From: Dechloromonas aromatica (nom. nud.)
GTDB lineage: Bacteria > Pseudomonadota > Gammaproteobacteria > Burkholderiales > Rhodocyclaceae
Direction of reading: 5' to 3'
Length of the DNA stretch: 64,000 bases
NCBI GenBank assembly: GCA_017848965.1
Contig: JAFIHA010000052.1
Span: 62,001-126,000, forward strand
This document shows, one piece after another, positions 43,228-50,970 of the stretch. The notes under the pieces were generated by a model. That model did not search any database and was not told the DNA's origin. It worked only from the letters and a program-made list of their open reading frames with translations. Each line of letters begins with the position of its first letter. Position 1 is the first letter of the stretch. The position numbers and the translations under genes were made by a program.

Positions 43228-43713
43228 TCAGGCCGGGCTGCCCGAGCCCATCTGGCTCTGCAGGTAGTTGGGCAGGCCGACCAGGTCGATCAGGCGCAAC
43301 TGCTTTTCGAGGAAGTAGGCGTGGTCGACTTCGGTGTCTTCCAGCTGCGCCGCCAGCATGTCGCGGGAAACGTAGTCCTGGGCCTTCTCGCAGGCGGCGA
43401 TCGCCTTCTTGAGGTCGCCATCGACCTTGTACTCGACGTCAAGGTCGGCCTTCAGCATGTCGGGAACGTTTTTGCCGATTTTCAGTGCGTCGCGCTTCGA
43501 CAGGTCCGGCTTGCCTTCGAGGAAGAGGATACGCTGGATCAGCGCGCGGGCGTGCTGGCGTTCGTGGTCGGATTCGTGGATCGACTTCTCGGCCAGTTCG
43601 TTGAGACCCATGTCGGCGTACATCTCGCCGTGGATCAGGTACTGGTCGACGGCAGTCAGTTCGCCGGCCAGCAGGTCGTTCAGGATGTCGATGATTTTCT
43701 TGTCGCCCTTCAT
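43228..43713 (-). CDS. bfr: Bacterioferritin, ferroxidase subunit lacking the haem ligand
   Basis: A 161-residue bacterioferritin subunit. The di-iron site is complete: Glu18, Glu51, His54, Glu94 and the helix-D pair Glu128/His131 in [10 protein letters not shown]. The haem-ligating Met52 is replaced by Arg (HERQH). It complements the downstream subunit, like the BfrA/BfrB-type pairs known from Neisseria, Pseudomonas and Magnetospirillum. The ATG at 43713 begins the usual MKGDKK. It is first in a two-gene transcript, and a candidate Fur-like dyad lies 129 bases upstream. Confidence 0.93.
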   Translation of the reverse strand: MKGDKKIIDILNDLLAGELTAVDQYLIHGEMYADMGLNELAEKSIHESDHERQHARALIQRILFLEGKPDLSKRDALKIGKNVPDMLKADLDVEYKVDGDLKKAIAACEKAQDYVSRDMLAAQLEDTEVDHAYFLEKQLRLIDLVGLPNYLQSQMGSGSPA

Positions 43714-43841
43714 GGCATTTCTCCGCAAGTTATGAAATGGCTGGCTGGCATGGCGCGGCTGGCTTGCCGTGTGCCGGATTGTAAAGCTGCGACCGCGGAA
43801 GAGTTGCTTTGTTCAAAAAAAATGCTGCGTTTTCAACGAAT

Positions 43842-43856
43842 TACGAACAATTCGCA
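43842..43856 (-). promoter_or_regulatory. Fur-like dyad upstream of the bacterioferritin pair
   Basis: TACGAACAATTCGCA at 43842-43856 is a 7-1-7 imperfect palindrome (TACGAAC-A-ATTCGCA). It closely matches TGCGAACAATTCCTA at the bfd promoter. It lies in the 344-bp AT-rich gap between bfr and the flavodoxin gene, on the bfr side. I could not place a clear -35/-10 pair with it. The rest of the gap holds the separate flavodoxin box and nothing else I can assign. Confidence 0.5.
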
Positions 43857-43992
43857 TTTGTTTTATTGGTGTGGCGCTTGGCGCACCGATCTTCAATCCC
43901 GGGCAGGTTTGATTTTGCGGAGCAGGCGCCGTCGACGAATGGCGGTGATTTCGCAGGAGAAGTCATCCGTGACGGGGTTGATTTGCGGATGG

Positions 43993-44009
43993 GAATTGTT
44001 ATCATTAAT
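43993..44009 (+). promoter_or_regulatory. Fur box upstream of flavodoxin
   Basis: GAATTGTTATCATTAAT reads on the other strand as ATTAATGATAACAATTC. Its core AATGATAACAATT matches 11 of 13 positions of the Fur-box core AATGATAATCATT. It ends 48 bases before the flavodoxin ATG, a position suited to blocking polymerase. Iron-limitation induction of flavodoxin is well known in other bacteria. Confidence 0.7.
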
Positions 44010-44027
44010 AAACCTTGCGCTTGGTAA

Positions 44028-44600
<573 letters not shown>

Positions 44601-44614
44601 AGCAGGGGAAAAGC

Positions 44615-44854
44615 ATGGAACTGACGGCGGAGCAGCTGGTGGCACGCACCATGTACCTGTTGTCGCGCGCGGCGACCGTGGGCGTCTGTGCCGGGCGGGT
44701 GCGCGCCCTGATCCAGCATCTCGAATGCGTTGCCAGCGACGAGACACTGGATCCGGCAATCCGCTCGACCTCGCGCGATCTGATCGCCGACTGGCGGGCG
44801 GCGCAGGTCGAGCAGTTCGGCGAGGCGGCGCTGGCGCAGCACGTCACGCACTGA
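44615..44854 (+). CDS. Small helical hypothetical protein after flavodoxin
   Basis: A 79-residue soluble, mostly helical protein (MELTAEQLVARTMYLLSRAA, then ALIQHLECVASDETL and DLIADWRAAQVEQFGEAAL). I do not recognise the family. AGGGGA lies about 6 bases before the ATG at 44615; an in-frame ATG at 44597 overlapping the flavodoxin stop (ATGA) is an alternative. Its tight link to flavodoxin suggests iron-limitation expression. It is convergent with the feoA gene at 44871, 16 bases away. Confidence 0.65.
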   Translation: MELTAEQLVARTMYLLSRAATVGVCAGRVRALIQHLECVASDETLDPAIRSTSRDLIADWRAAQVEQFGEAALAQHVTH

Positions 44855-44870
44855 GCCGGCATCGCCTGGC

Positions 44871-45113
44871 TTATCTGATGACCCAGATGTGGCGGGCGAT
44901 GCCGTGTTCGAGCGCGAGTTCGATCTCGTCGGCGAGGATGACGGTCATCGGCTTCTGCTGCAGCACGCGCAACGGCCGCGATTCGGCAAGGCCGTAGGCG
45001 GTCAGCTGCTCGCGCAACTGCGGGTCGATTTCGTCGCCCAGCGCAGCCAGGCGGACTTCGCTGCCGGGCGGGATGAAGGCGAGCGGGAGGCGGGCGTCGT
45101 GGGGAGGGCTCAT
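44871..45113 (-). CDS. feoA: FeoA-domain protein (partner of the second FeoB)
   Basis: An 80-residue protein with the SH3-like FeoA fold: PPGSEVRLAAL, then LREQLTAYGLAESRPLRVLQ and MTVILADEIELALEHGIARHIWV. FeoA assists the FeoB ferrous-iron permease. The ATG at 45113 is preferred over an upstream ATG because it begins the compact domain and lies 7 bases after the feoB stop. This order (feoB before feoA) is the reverse of the main feo locus near 58 kb. Confidence 0.85.
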   Translation of the reverse strand: MSPPHDARLPLAFIPPGSEVRLAALGDEIDPQLREQLTAYGLAESRPLRVLQQKPMTVILADEIELALEHGIARHIWVIR

Positions 45114-45120
45114 GATCGGG

Positions 45121-47061
45121 TCACCAGAGGGCGCGCAGCGCAAAATTGCACAGGCCGCCGACGAAGAAGGCGAAGGGGACGATGATGGCGACCATCGCTG
45201 CCGCGACGCGGATGCCCTGTTCCTTGACCATCATCAGCAGGCTGGCGAAGCAGGGAATGAACAGGGTGATGGTGATCATGCCGACGATGGCCTGGATCGG
45301 CGATAGCTGGTCGGCCATCGCGAACAGGCCGGTGGCGCCGAAGTCGCGGCGCAGGAAGCCCATCACGAAGGCGGCCGAGGCTTCCTTGGGCAGGCCCAGC
45401 CAGCCGGTGACCAGCGGTTCGCCGGCTTCGACGATGGCGGGCAGGATGCCGAAGCGGTCGAGCGTGAACATCAGGAAAGTGCCGATCAGGAAGAGCGGGA
45501 TGACCTCGATCAGGTACCACTTGAGGCGGCCGCCGGTCTTCTTGAGGACGTTGCCGGCGATCGGCAGGCGCATCGGCGGCAGTTCGGTGACCAGCGGAAT
45601 GCGCCGGCCGGGAATCAGGCGGGCGGCGAGGAAGCCGGAGAGCAGCAGGACGCCGACCAGGGCGAGCGCCCAGATCAGTACGGCAACGAAGGAGAATCCG
45701 CCGAGCATGCCGAGGACGACACCGAGTTGTGCCGAACAGGGAATCGCCAGCGCGAGCAGGAAGATGGTGATCATCCGCTCGCGCGGCGAATGCAGGATGC
45801 GCGTGGTCAGCGTTGCCATCGTCACGCAGCCGAGGCCGAGGACCATCGGCAGCACCGCACGGCCGTTGAGGCCGATGGTGGTGAACAGGCGGTTGGCGAT
45901 CACCGTCAGGCGCGGCAGGTAGCCGGAATCTTCGAGCACGCCGAAGGCGATGAAGAAGGTGGTGACGATGGGCAGGATCAGGGCCAGGGCGTAGGTCATG
46001 CCCATCGTCCACAGGCCGTACTGGCCGACCAGCAGGTCGCTGACCCAGGTGCCGCCGAAGGCCTGTTCGACCAGCCGGGTGAAGGCCGGGTTGAGGATGC
46101 CCTCGAACAGCGTTTCCTCGAACAGGCCGACCAGCGTGGTCGCGCCGAAGACGCCGACGAACTGATAGACCGCGAAGAGCACGCCGAGCAGGATGGGAAT
46201 GCCCCACAGCGGATGGACGACGGCCTGGCCGACGCGTTGCGAGAGGAGCGGCGAACTTTTCACCGCCCGTCGGGTGACCATTTCCGCCAGCGCGTCGGCC
46301 GCCACCGTGCGTTCGCGGCCGAGCAGCGTGGGCAGATCGCCGTCGGCGCTGGCGTGCGCCGCCTGGCGCAGCCCTTCGAGGCGAACGTACTCGGCGCCTG
46401 CGTTTTCACGCAGCCAGCGGTCGACCTCGTCATCGTCGCCGAGAAAGAGGATCGCCAGCCCGCGCGCGGCGATGCGTGGATGCGGCGCGCATTCGGCGAT
46501 CGCGGCGGCAACTGCGGCGATTTCCGCTTCCAGGGCCGGGTCGTAATGGAGCAGCGGGTCGGCCGGTGCGGCGCGGGCGATGTTGCCGGTCAGTTCGCCG
46601 ATGCCTTCGCCGCCGGTGGCGACGGTGGCCAGCACCGGGATCGCCAGTTCCTCGGCGAGCGCTTCGACATCGACGGTGACGCCGCGTGCGGTGGCCTCGT
46701 CGTGCATGTTGAGCGCCAGCACCATCGGCAGGCCGAGTTCGGCGAGCAGTGCGGTCAACGTCAAGGTGCGGCGCAAATTCTTGGCGTCGCCGACCTGGAC
46801 CAGACAACGGCAGGGTTCTTCGAGCAGCGCGCGCACCGTTGCCCGTTCATCGTCGCTGCGCGACGGCAGCGCCAGCACGCCCGGGGTGTCGAGCAACTGC
46901 GCCTGACTGTCGAAGCGGGCGGCGGCACGGGTGACTTCGACGGTCGTGCCGGGGTAGTTCGAAACGTTGACGTAGGCGCCGGTCAGGCGGTGGAAAAGGA
47001 CGGATTTGCCGACGTTGGGGTGGCCGACCAGGAGGACGGCGTGGGCGCTGGATGAATTCAT
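45121..47061 (-). CDS. feoB: Ferrous iron transport protein B, short second copy
   Basis: A 646-residue inner-membrane Fe2+ permease. The N-terminal G domain has GHPNVGKSVLFHRLTG (G1, near residues 13-28), NYPGTTVEVTR (G2) and LLDTPGV (G3). The membrane part has the two Gate-type halves, with VLPMVLGLGCVTMATLTTR and CSAQLGVVLGM segments. It is about 130 residues shorter than the other FeoB in this window (778) and clearly diverged from it, so it is not a recent duplicate. It pairs with feoA 7 bases downstream. Separate metal preference or oxygen range is possible. Confidence 0.92.
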   Translation of the reverse strand: MNSSSAHAVLLVGHPNVGKSVLFHRLTGAYVNVSNYPGTTVEVTRAAARFDSQAQLLDTPGVLALPSRSDDERATVRALLEEPCRCLVQVGDAKNLRRTLTLTALLAELGLPMVLALNMHDEATARGVTVDVEALAEELAIPVLATVATGGEGIGELTGNIARAAPADPLLHYDPALEAEIAAVAAAIAECAPHPRIAARGLAILFLGDDDEVDRWLRENAGAEYVRLEGLRQAAHASADGDLPTLLGRERTVAADALAEMVTRRAVKSSPLLSQRVGQAVVHPLWGIPILLGVLFAVYQFVGVFGATTLVGLFEETLFEGILNPAFTRLVEQAFGGTWVSDLLVGQYGLWTMGMTYALALILPIVTTFFIAFGVLEDSGYLPRLTVIANRLFTTIGLNGRAVLPMVLGLGCVTMATLTTRILHSPRERMITIFLLALAIPCSAQLGVVLGMLGGFSFVAVLIWALALVGVLLLSGFLAARLIPGRRIPLVTELPPMRLPIAGNVLKKTGGRLKWYLIEVIPLFLIGTFLMFTLDRFGILPAIVEAGEPLVTGWLGLPKEASAAFVMGFLRRDFGATGLFAMADQLSPIQAIVGMITITLFIPCFASLLMMVKEQGIRVAAAMVAIIVPFAFFVGGLCNFALRALW

Positions 47062-47130
47062 GCGCGCGATTTTACGCTGTCACCGCTTTTTACGCGCGTC
47101 CTGGGGCGGCCGGAGTCGGGCGCTCCCGGT

Positions 47131-49821
47131 CTATTCTCCCTTGCCGATCGCCCAGACCAGTTCCGCCTGACCCAGGTGGCGGCGCAGCGCGGCATTGACC
47201 CGTTCCCGGGTGAGCGCGGCAATGCCCGCGTCGCGCGCGGCTTCCCAGGCGCCGTCGCGGCCGGTCAGTTGCGCGTGGAGCAGGCGCAGGCTGTAGCTGC
47301 CTTCGGACTGGAGCGATTGGCGTCTTTGCTCCTGCCAGTTGCGGATGCCCGCGTCGACTTCGGCGGTGGAGAAGCCTTCCGCCAGCGCTCGGGCCAGTTC
47401 CTCGCGGAGAATGTCGCGGGCTTTTTCGGCCTGCTCGCTGGCGACGCTGGCCTCGATCGTCAGGCCGGCGCGGGCGTCGAAAGCGCTGGCGGAGAGCGAG
47501 GCGCTGACACTGTAGGCGAGTCCTTCCTGTTCGCGCAGGCGAACGCGCAAGCGGCTGGCCGCGTCGCCGCCGAGCAGACGCACGGCCAGTGCCAGGGGGA
47601 GGTAGTCGTCGGCGTCGTCGCGCAGCGGCAGCATGGCCCGGCCGGTAATGTCGGCATTGGGAAAGCGGGGCAAGGCGACGACGATGTCGCGGGTGTCGAT
47701 CCGCTCCGGGGCGGTCGGGCTGGCGATCCTCTCGTAGGGGACTGTGGCTTTCGGCAAGGACTGCAGGGCTTGCCAGAAACCGCGTACCTCGTCTTCGCCG
47801 AGGTCGCCGACCACGCCGATGCGCAGGTTCGAGCGACCGCCGAAATCGCTGCTGCAGCGGCGCACGTCGTCGAGGGTCACGGCCTGCAATTCACGCTTTT
47901 GCTCGTCCAGCGGGCGGGGGCGGGCGGGGTGTCGGGCGGGGTAGTTGTCGAAGCGCAGGGCAAGCTGCTTGGCCGCCAGCGCGGCGGGCTGCCGCGCGGC
48001 CGTTTCGAGCCTGGCGATCGCCGCCGCCTTGTCGCGTTCGAAGGCAGCTGCCGGCAGGTTGGGCGCGCGGCGCACGGTCAGCAGCAGTTCGAGCGCCGGA
48101 GCGAGGTTTTCCGGCGGCGCCTGCAGGCTGATCCAGCCCAGGCTATGGCTGACCCGGGCCTGCAGGATTTCGAGCCGGCGACGCAGTTCGGCGCGGTCGA
48201 TGCCGCCGCCCCCCTCGGCCAATAGACTGCTGGCGAACTGGCAGGCGGTCAGGCGGTCGCGCAAGGCGTCGATATTGCCGAAATCGTTGGCAATGGTCAG
48301 CCAGGCCATGCCGTCCTGGGTCCGCCGGGAAATCAGCGATGCCGTCGCCGACGGATCGTCGAGCGGGATTTTCTGGATGGCGGCGGCGAGTGCTGCGGTC
48401 GACTGCGGCAAGGGGTCGATTTTCAGCGTCGGTGCCGGCCAGTCGCGCTCGCCGATCAGTCGTTGTGGGTCTTCCGGCGCCGGCGGCGCCGGCATGCGCG
48501 CCGGCTGACCATGGTGGAGCAGGACTTCGGCCGGGGCGACGCCGGCGATCCAGTGGCGCAGCGCGGCGTTGATTTCGTCCTGGGTCAGCTCACTGATGAT
48601 GTCTTGCTCGACGAAGGACAGGCGCCAGTCGCCGGCGACCTCGGCGGCCGAGAGCCGGTTGGCGGTGGCTTCCGGCGCCAGGCGGGCACGCGCCAGACGG
48701 CGCAGGTGCGCGCTCCGCACGCGTTGCAGTTGGGCGGCGTCGATCCCGTCGCGGGCGAATTTCCCGACGGCTTCGCGCAGCGCGGCGGCCAGGCTGGCCG
48801 CGTCGGCATCCTTGCCATGCGCCGCGTTGGCGACCAGCAGGGCGTACTCGGGGCGCGCCTGCACGGCGCAGGCGACACCGAGCGCCAGCTTCTGCTCATC
48901 GACCAGGCTGCGCCGCAGGCTGCCCCAGCTATCGGCGCACAGGGCCGGCAGGGCCAGCCCGACGGCGAGCGTCTGGCGGTCGCTGCTGCCGGGCAGCAAC
49001 CAGGCCGCAGCAGCCACGGTGCTGCCGCTTTCCCGGTAGATTTCGGCGCGCTGCTGCAGACGGTCGGGGTCTTCGCGCGTCCAGGTGGTCGGCGGCGGAG
49101 CGGCCGGGTTTTTTGCCTCGGCGAACAGTTGACCGCTGAGTTCGAGAACGCGGGCGGCGTCGAACTTTCCGGTCACGATCAGGGCGGCGTTGTCGGGCCG
49201 GTAGTGGCGGCGGTGGAAGGCCTGCAATGCGCTGAAGGGGGCGTTTTCGATGTCGCTGCGGGCGCCGATCGTCGGCCGTCCATAGCCGTGCCAGAAGAAG
49301 CTCTGGCGCTGCAGGGCGCGGGAAATCAGGCTGGCGGGATCGTTGTCGTGGCGTTCGAGTTCGTTGCGGACGACGGTCATTTCGCTGGCCAGGTCGGCGG
49401 CGCTGAAGGTCGGGCGCAGGAAGCGGTCGGCTTCGATGCGGATCGCCTCGTCGATCTTGTCGGGGTCGGCGCGCACGGTCGCGAAGAAATTGGTGCGATC
49501 GGTATTGGTCGTGCCGTTCCAGGTCGCGCCAAGTGCCGTCAGTTCGCGCTTGAGGTCGGGGCGCCGGCCGGCGCCCTTGAACAGCATGTGTTCGAGCAGA
49601 TGCGCCATGCCGGTCTCGCCGTAGCCCTCGTGCTTGCTGCCGGTCTTGACCAGCAGTTCGATGCGTGTCGTCGCGGCGTCGGGAAAGGGCGCCAGGATCA
49701 GGCGGAAACCGTTGGCGAGCCGGTACGAGGAAAAGCCGCCGGCACTGGCTTCGGGCTGCCAGGGCGTGGCGGCGGCGAGCGCCGGCAACAGGGCGAGGGT
49801 GAGGAAAACAAGGCGGCGCAT
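47131..49821 (-). CDS. Periplasmic M16 zinc protease (PqqL/FusC-like)
   Basis: An 896-residue exported protein with a signal peptide ending ALAAA near residue 18. The inverted zinc motif His74-x-x-Glu77-His78 is in GMAHLLEHMLFKG, with the distal Glu expected some 75 residues later. Four M16 domains in two halves fit the length; PqqL and FusC are of the same size. The C-terminal half lacks an HxxEH, as usual. Its ATG overlaps the stop of the di-haem peroxidase (TGATG), so it is translationally coupled to it. In FusABC systems such a protease cuts an imported iron protein; the same is conceivable here. Confidence 0.88.
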   Translation of the reverse strand: MRRLVFLTLALLPALAAATPWQPEASAGGFSSYRLANGFRLILAPFPDAATTRIELLVKTGSKHEGYGETGMAHLLEHMLFKGAGRRPDLKRELTALGATWNGTTNTDRTNFFATVRADPDKIDEAIRIEADRFLRPTFSAADLASEMTVVRNELERHDNDPASLISRALQRQSFFWHGYGRPTIGARSDIENAPFSALQAFHRRHYRPDNAALIVTGKFDAARVLELSGQLFAEAKNPAAPPPTTWTREDPDRLQQRAEIYRESGSTVAAAAWLLPGSSDRQTLAVGLALPALCADSWGSLRRSLVDEQKLALGVACAVQARPEYALLVANAAHGKDADAASLAAALREAVGKFARDGIDAAQLQRVRSAHLRRLARARLAPEATANRLSAAEVAGDWRLSFVEQDIISELTQDEINAALRHWIAGVAPAEVLLHHGQPARMPAPPAPEDPQRLIGERDWPAPTLKIDPLPQSTAALAAAIQKIPLDDPSATASLISRRTQDGMAWLTIANDFGNIDALRDRLTACQFASSLLAEGGGGIDRAELRRRLEILQARVSHSLGWISLQAPPENLAPALELLLTVRRAPNLPAAAFERDKAAAIARLETAARQPAALAAKQLALRFDNYPARHPARPRPLDEQKRELQAVTLDDVRRCSSDFGGRSNLRIGVVGDLGEDEVRGFWQALQSLPKATVPYERIASPTAPERIDTRDIVVALPRFPNADITGRAMLPLRDDADDYLPLALAVRLLGGDAASRLRVRLREQEGLAYSVSASLSASAFDARAGLTIEASVASEQAEKARDILREELARALAEGFSTAEVDAGIRNWQEQRRQSLQSEGSYSLRLLHAQLTGRDGAWEAARDAGIAALTRERVNAALRRHLGQAELVWAIGKGE

Positions 49822-50909
49822 CACAGGGTCTTCAGGAAAGCCTCGAGCGCCTGCAATTCGCGTTCGTCGAGATTCAGGGTTTTGATCAGTGTCGAGGTGA
49901 CCGGGAAACGCGGGTCGCTGGCTTGAGCCGCATTGGCCGGCTTGGGGTGGAACATGCCGTTGTTGTACATGTTGATGATGCCGCGCAGCGAACGGAACAG
50001 GCCGTTGTGCATCCACGGGCCGCTGCGCGAGATGTTGCGCAGTGTCGGCGTGCGGAACTTGCCGACATCCTCGTTGCGGCCGGTCACGTTGTAGCGGCCG
50101 AGATCCTCGTACTTGCGGCCGAAATAGCTCAGGCCGAGGTTGTGGAACTCGTTGTCGTTCAGCGCCGGGCCGTTGTGGCAGGTCATGCAGCGAGCCTTGG
50201 TACGGAACAGGTGAAGGCCGAGCAGTTGCTGGTCGTCGAAGGCTGTGCTGTCGCCTGCGAGGAAGGCATCGAAGGCGGTGCGCGCCGGAACGAGCGTCCG
50301 TTGATAGGCGGCGAGGGCGGTCTGGATGCGTGCCAGCGTCACCTCGCGGTCGCCCCAGGCGGCCGTGAATTCCTCCGCGTAGCCGGGAATCGCCGCCAGT
50401 CTGGCCGGCAGTTCCTTGAGGTCCATCGCCATCTCGGCCGGGTCGGCGATCGGACCGAGCGCCTGGTCTTCCAGCGTCGGCGCACGGCCGTCCCAGAACA
50501 GGCGGTTTGCGCTGGCGACCCCGACCAGTGCCGGTGCGTTGCGCCGTCCTTTACGCCCTGCGTGGCCCGGCGTCACCGCCAGGGTGTCGGCGTAGGCATG
50601 TTCCGGGCGATGGCAGGAGGCGCAGGCGATCTTGCCGGAAGCGGACAGCGCCGGGTCGAAGAACAGCCGGATGCCCAGCTTGAGCAGCGGGTAGGGGACG
50701 GTGGATGGCAGGTCCGGGGTTGTCGCCGGCGCCATTTCGCGCCAGCGCACCTGGCCTTCGACGGTCGGCGCCGGCCACTGGGCGAGCGGTCTGGCGTAGG
50801 CCTGGCGCAGGCAGGCCGGAGTGCTGTCGTCCGAAATCTGCGAGCAGTCATCGGCGGCCTGCAGCAGAAGGGGAAATACGGCGAAGAGGAGGGGAAGCAG
50901 AGGTTTCAT
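49821..50909 (-). CDS. Di-haem cytochrome c peroxidase/MauG-family protein
   Basis: A 362-residue exported protein with a signal peptide ending QAAD near residue 19. It has two haem-attachment motifs, CASCH (96-100) and CMTCH (241-245), in the order and spacing of bacterial di-haem peroxidases and MauG/MbnH enzymes. RLFWDGRAPTLEDQALGPI follows the first haem, and FRTPTLRNISRSGPWMHNG is the conserved late segment. It may reduce H2O2 or oxidise a protein residue. It is coupled to the M16 protease and lies 61 bases after a FecA-type receptor, an unusual grouping. Confidence 0.9.
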   Translation of the reverse strand: MKPLLPLLFAVFPLLLQAADDCSQISDDSTPACLRQAYARPLAQWPAPTVEGQVRWREMAPATTPDLPSTVPYPLLKLGIRLFFDPALSASGKIACASCHRPEHAYADTLAVTPGHAGRKGRRNAPALVGVASANRLFWDGRAPTLEDQALGPIADPAEMAMDLKELPARLAAIPGYAEEFTAAWGDREVTLARIQTALAAYQRTLVPARTAFDAFLAGDSTAFDDQQLLGLHLFRTKARCMTCHNGPALNDNEFHNLGLSYFGRKYEDLGRYNVTGRNEDVGKFRTPTLRNISRSGPWMHNGLFRSLRGIINMYNNGMFHPKPANAAQASDPRFPVTSTLIKTLNLDERELQALEAFLKTL

Positions 50910-50926
50910 GGCATCTCTTGGCAAAG

Positions 50927-50951
50927 GACGCCGGAGACAGGCTCCGGCGTC
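50927..50951 (-). other. Strong hairpin between the receptor and the di-haem protein
   Basis: GACGCCGGAG (50927-50936) and CTCCGGCGTC (50942-50951) form a perfect 10-bp stem with a 5-base loop in the 61-bp gap between the receptor stop and the next start. No T-run follows on the minus strand. It could limit downstream expression or protect the receptor mRNA. Confidence 0.6.
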
Positions 50952-50970
50952 GGCGGTATGGCCTCAGGCG

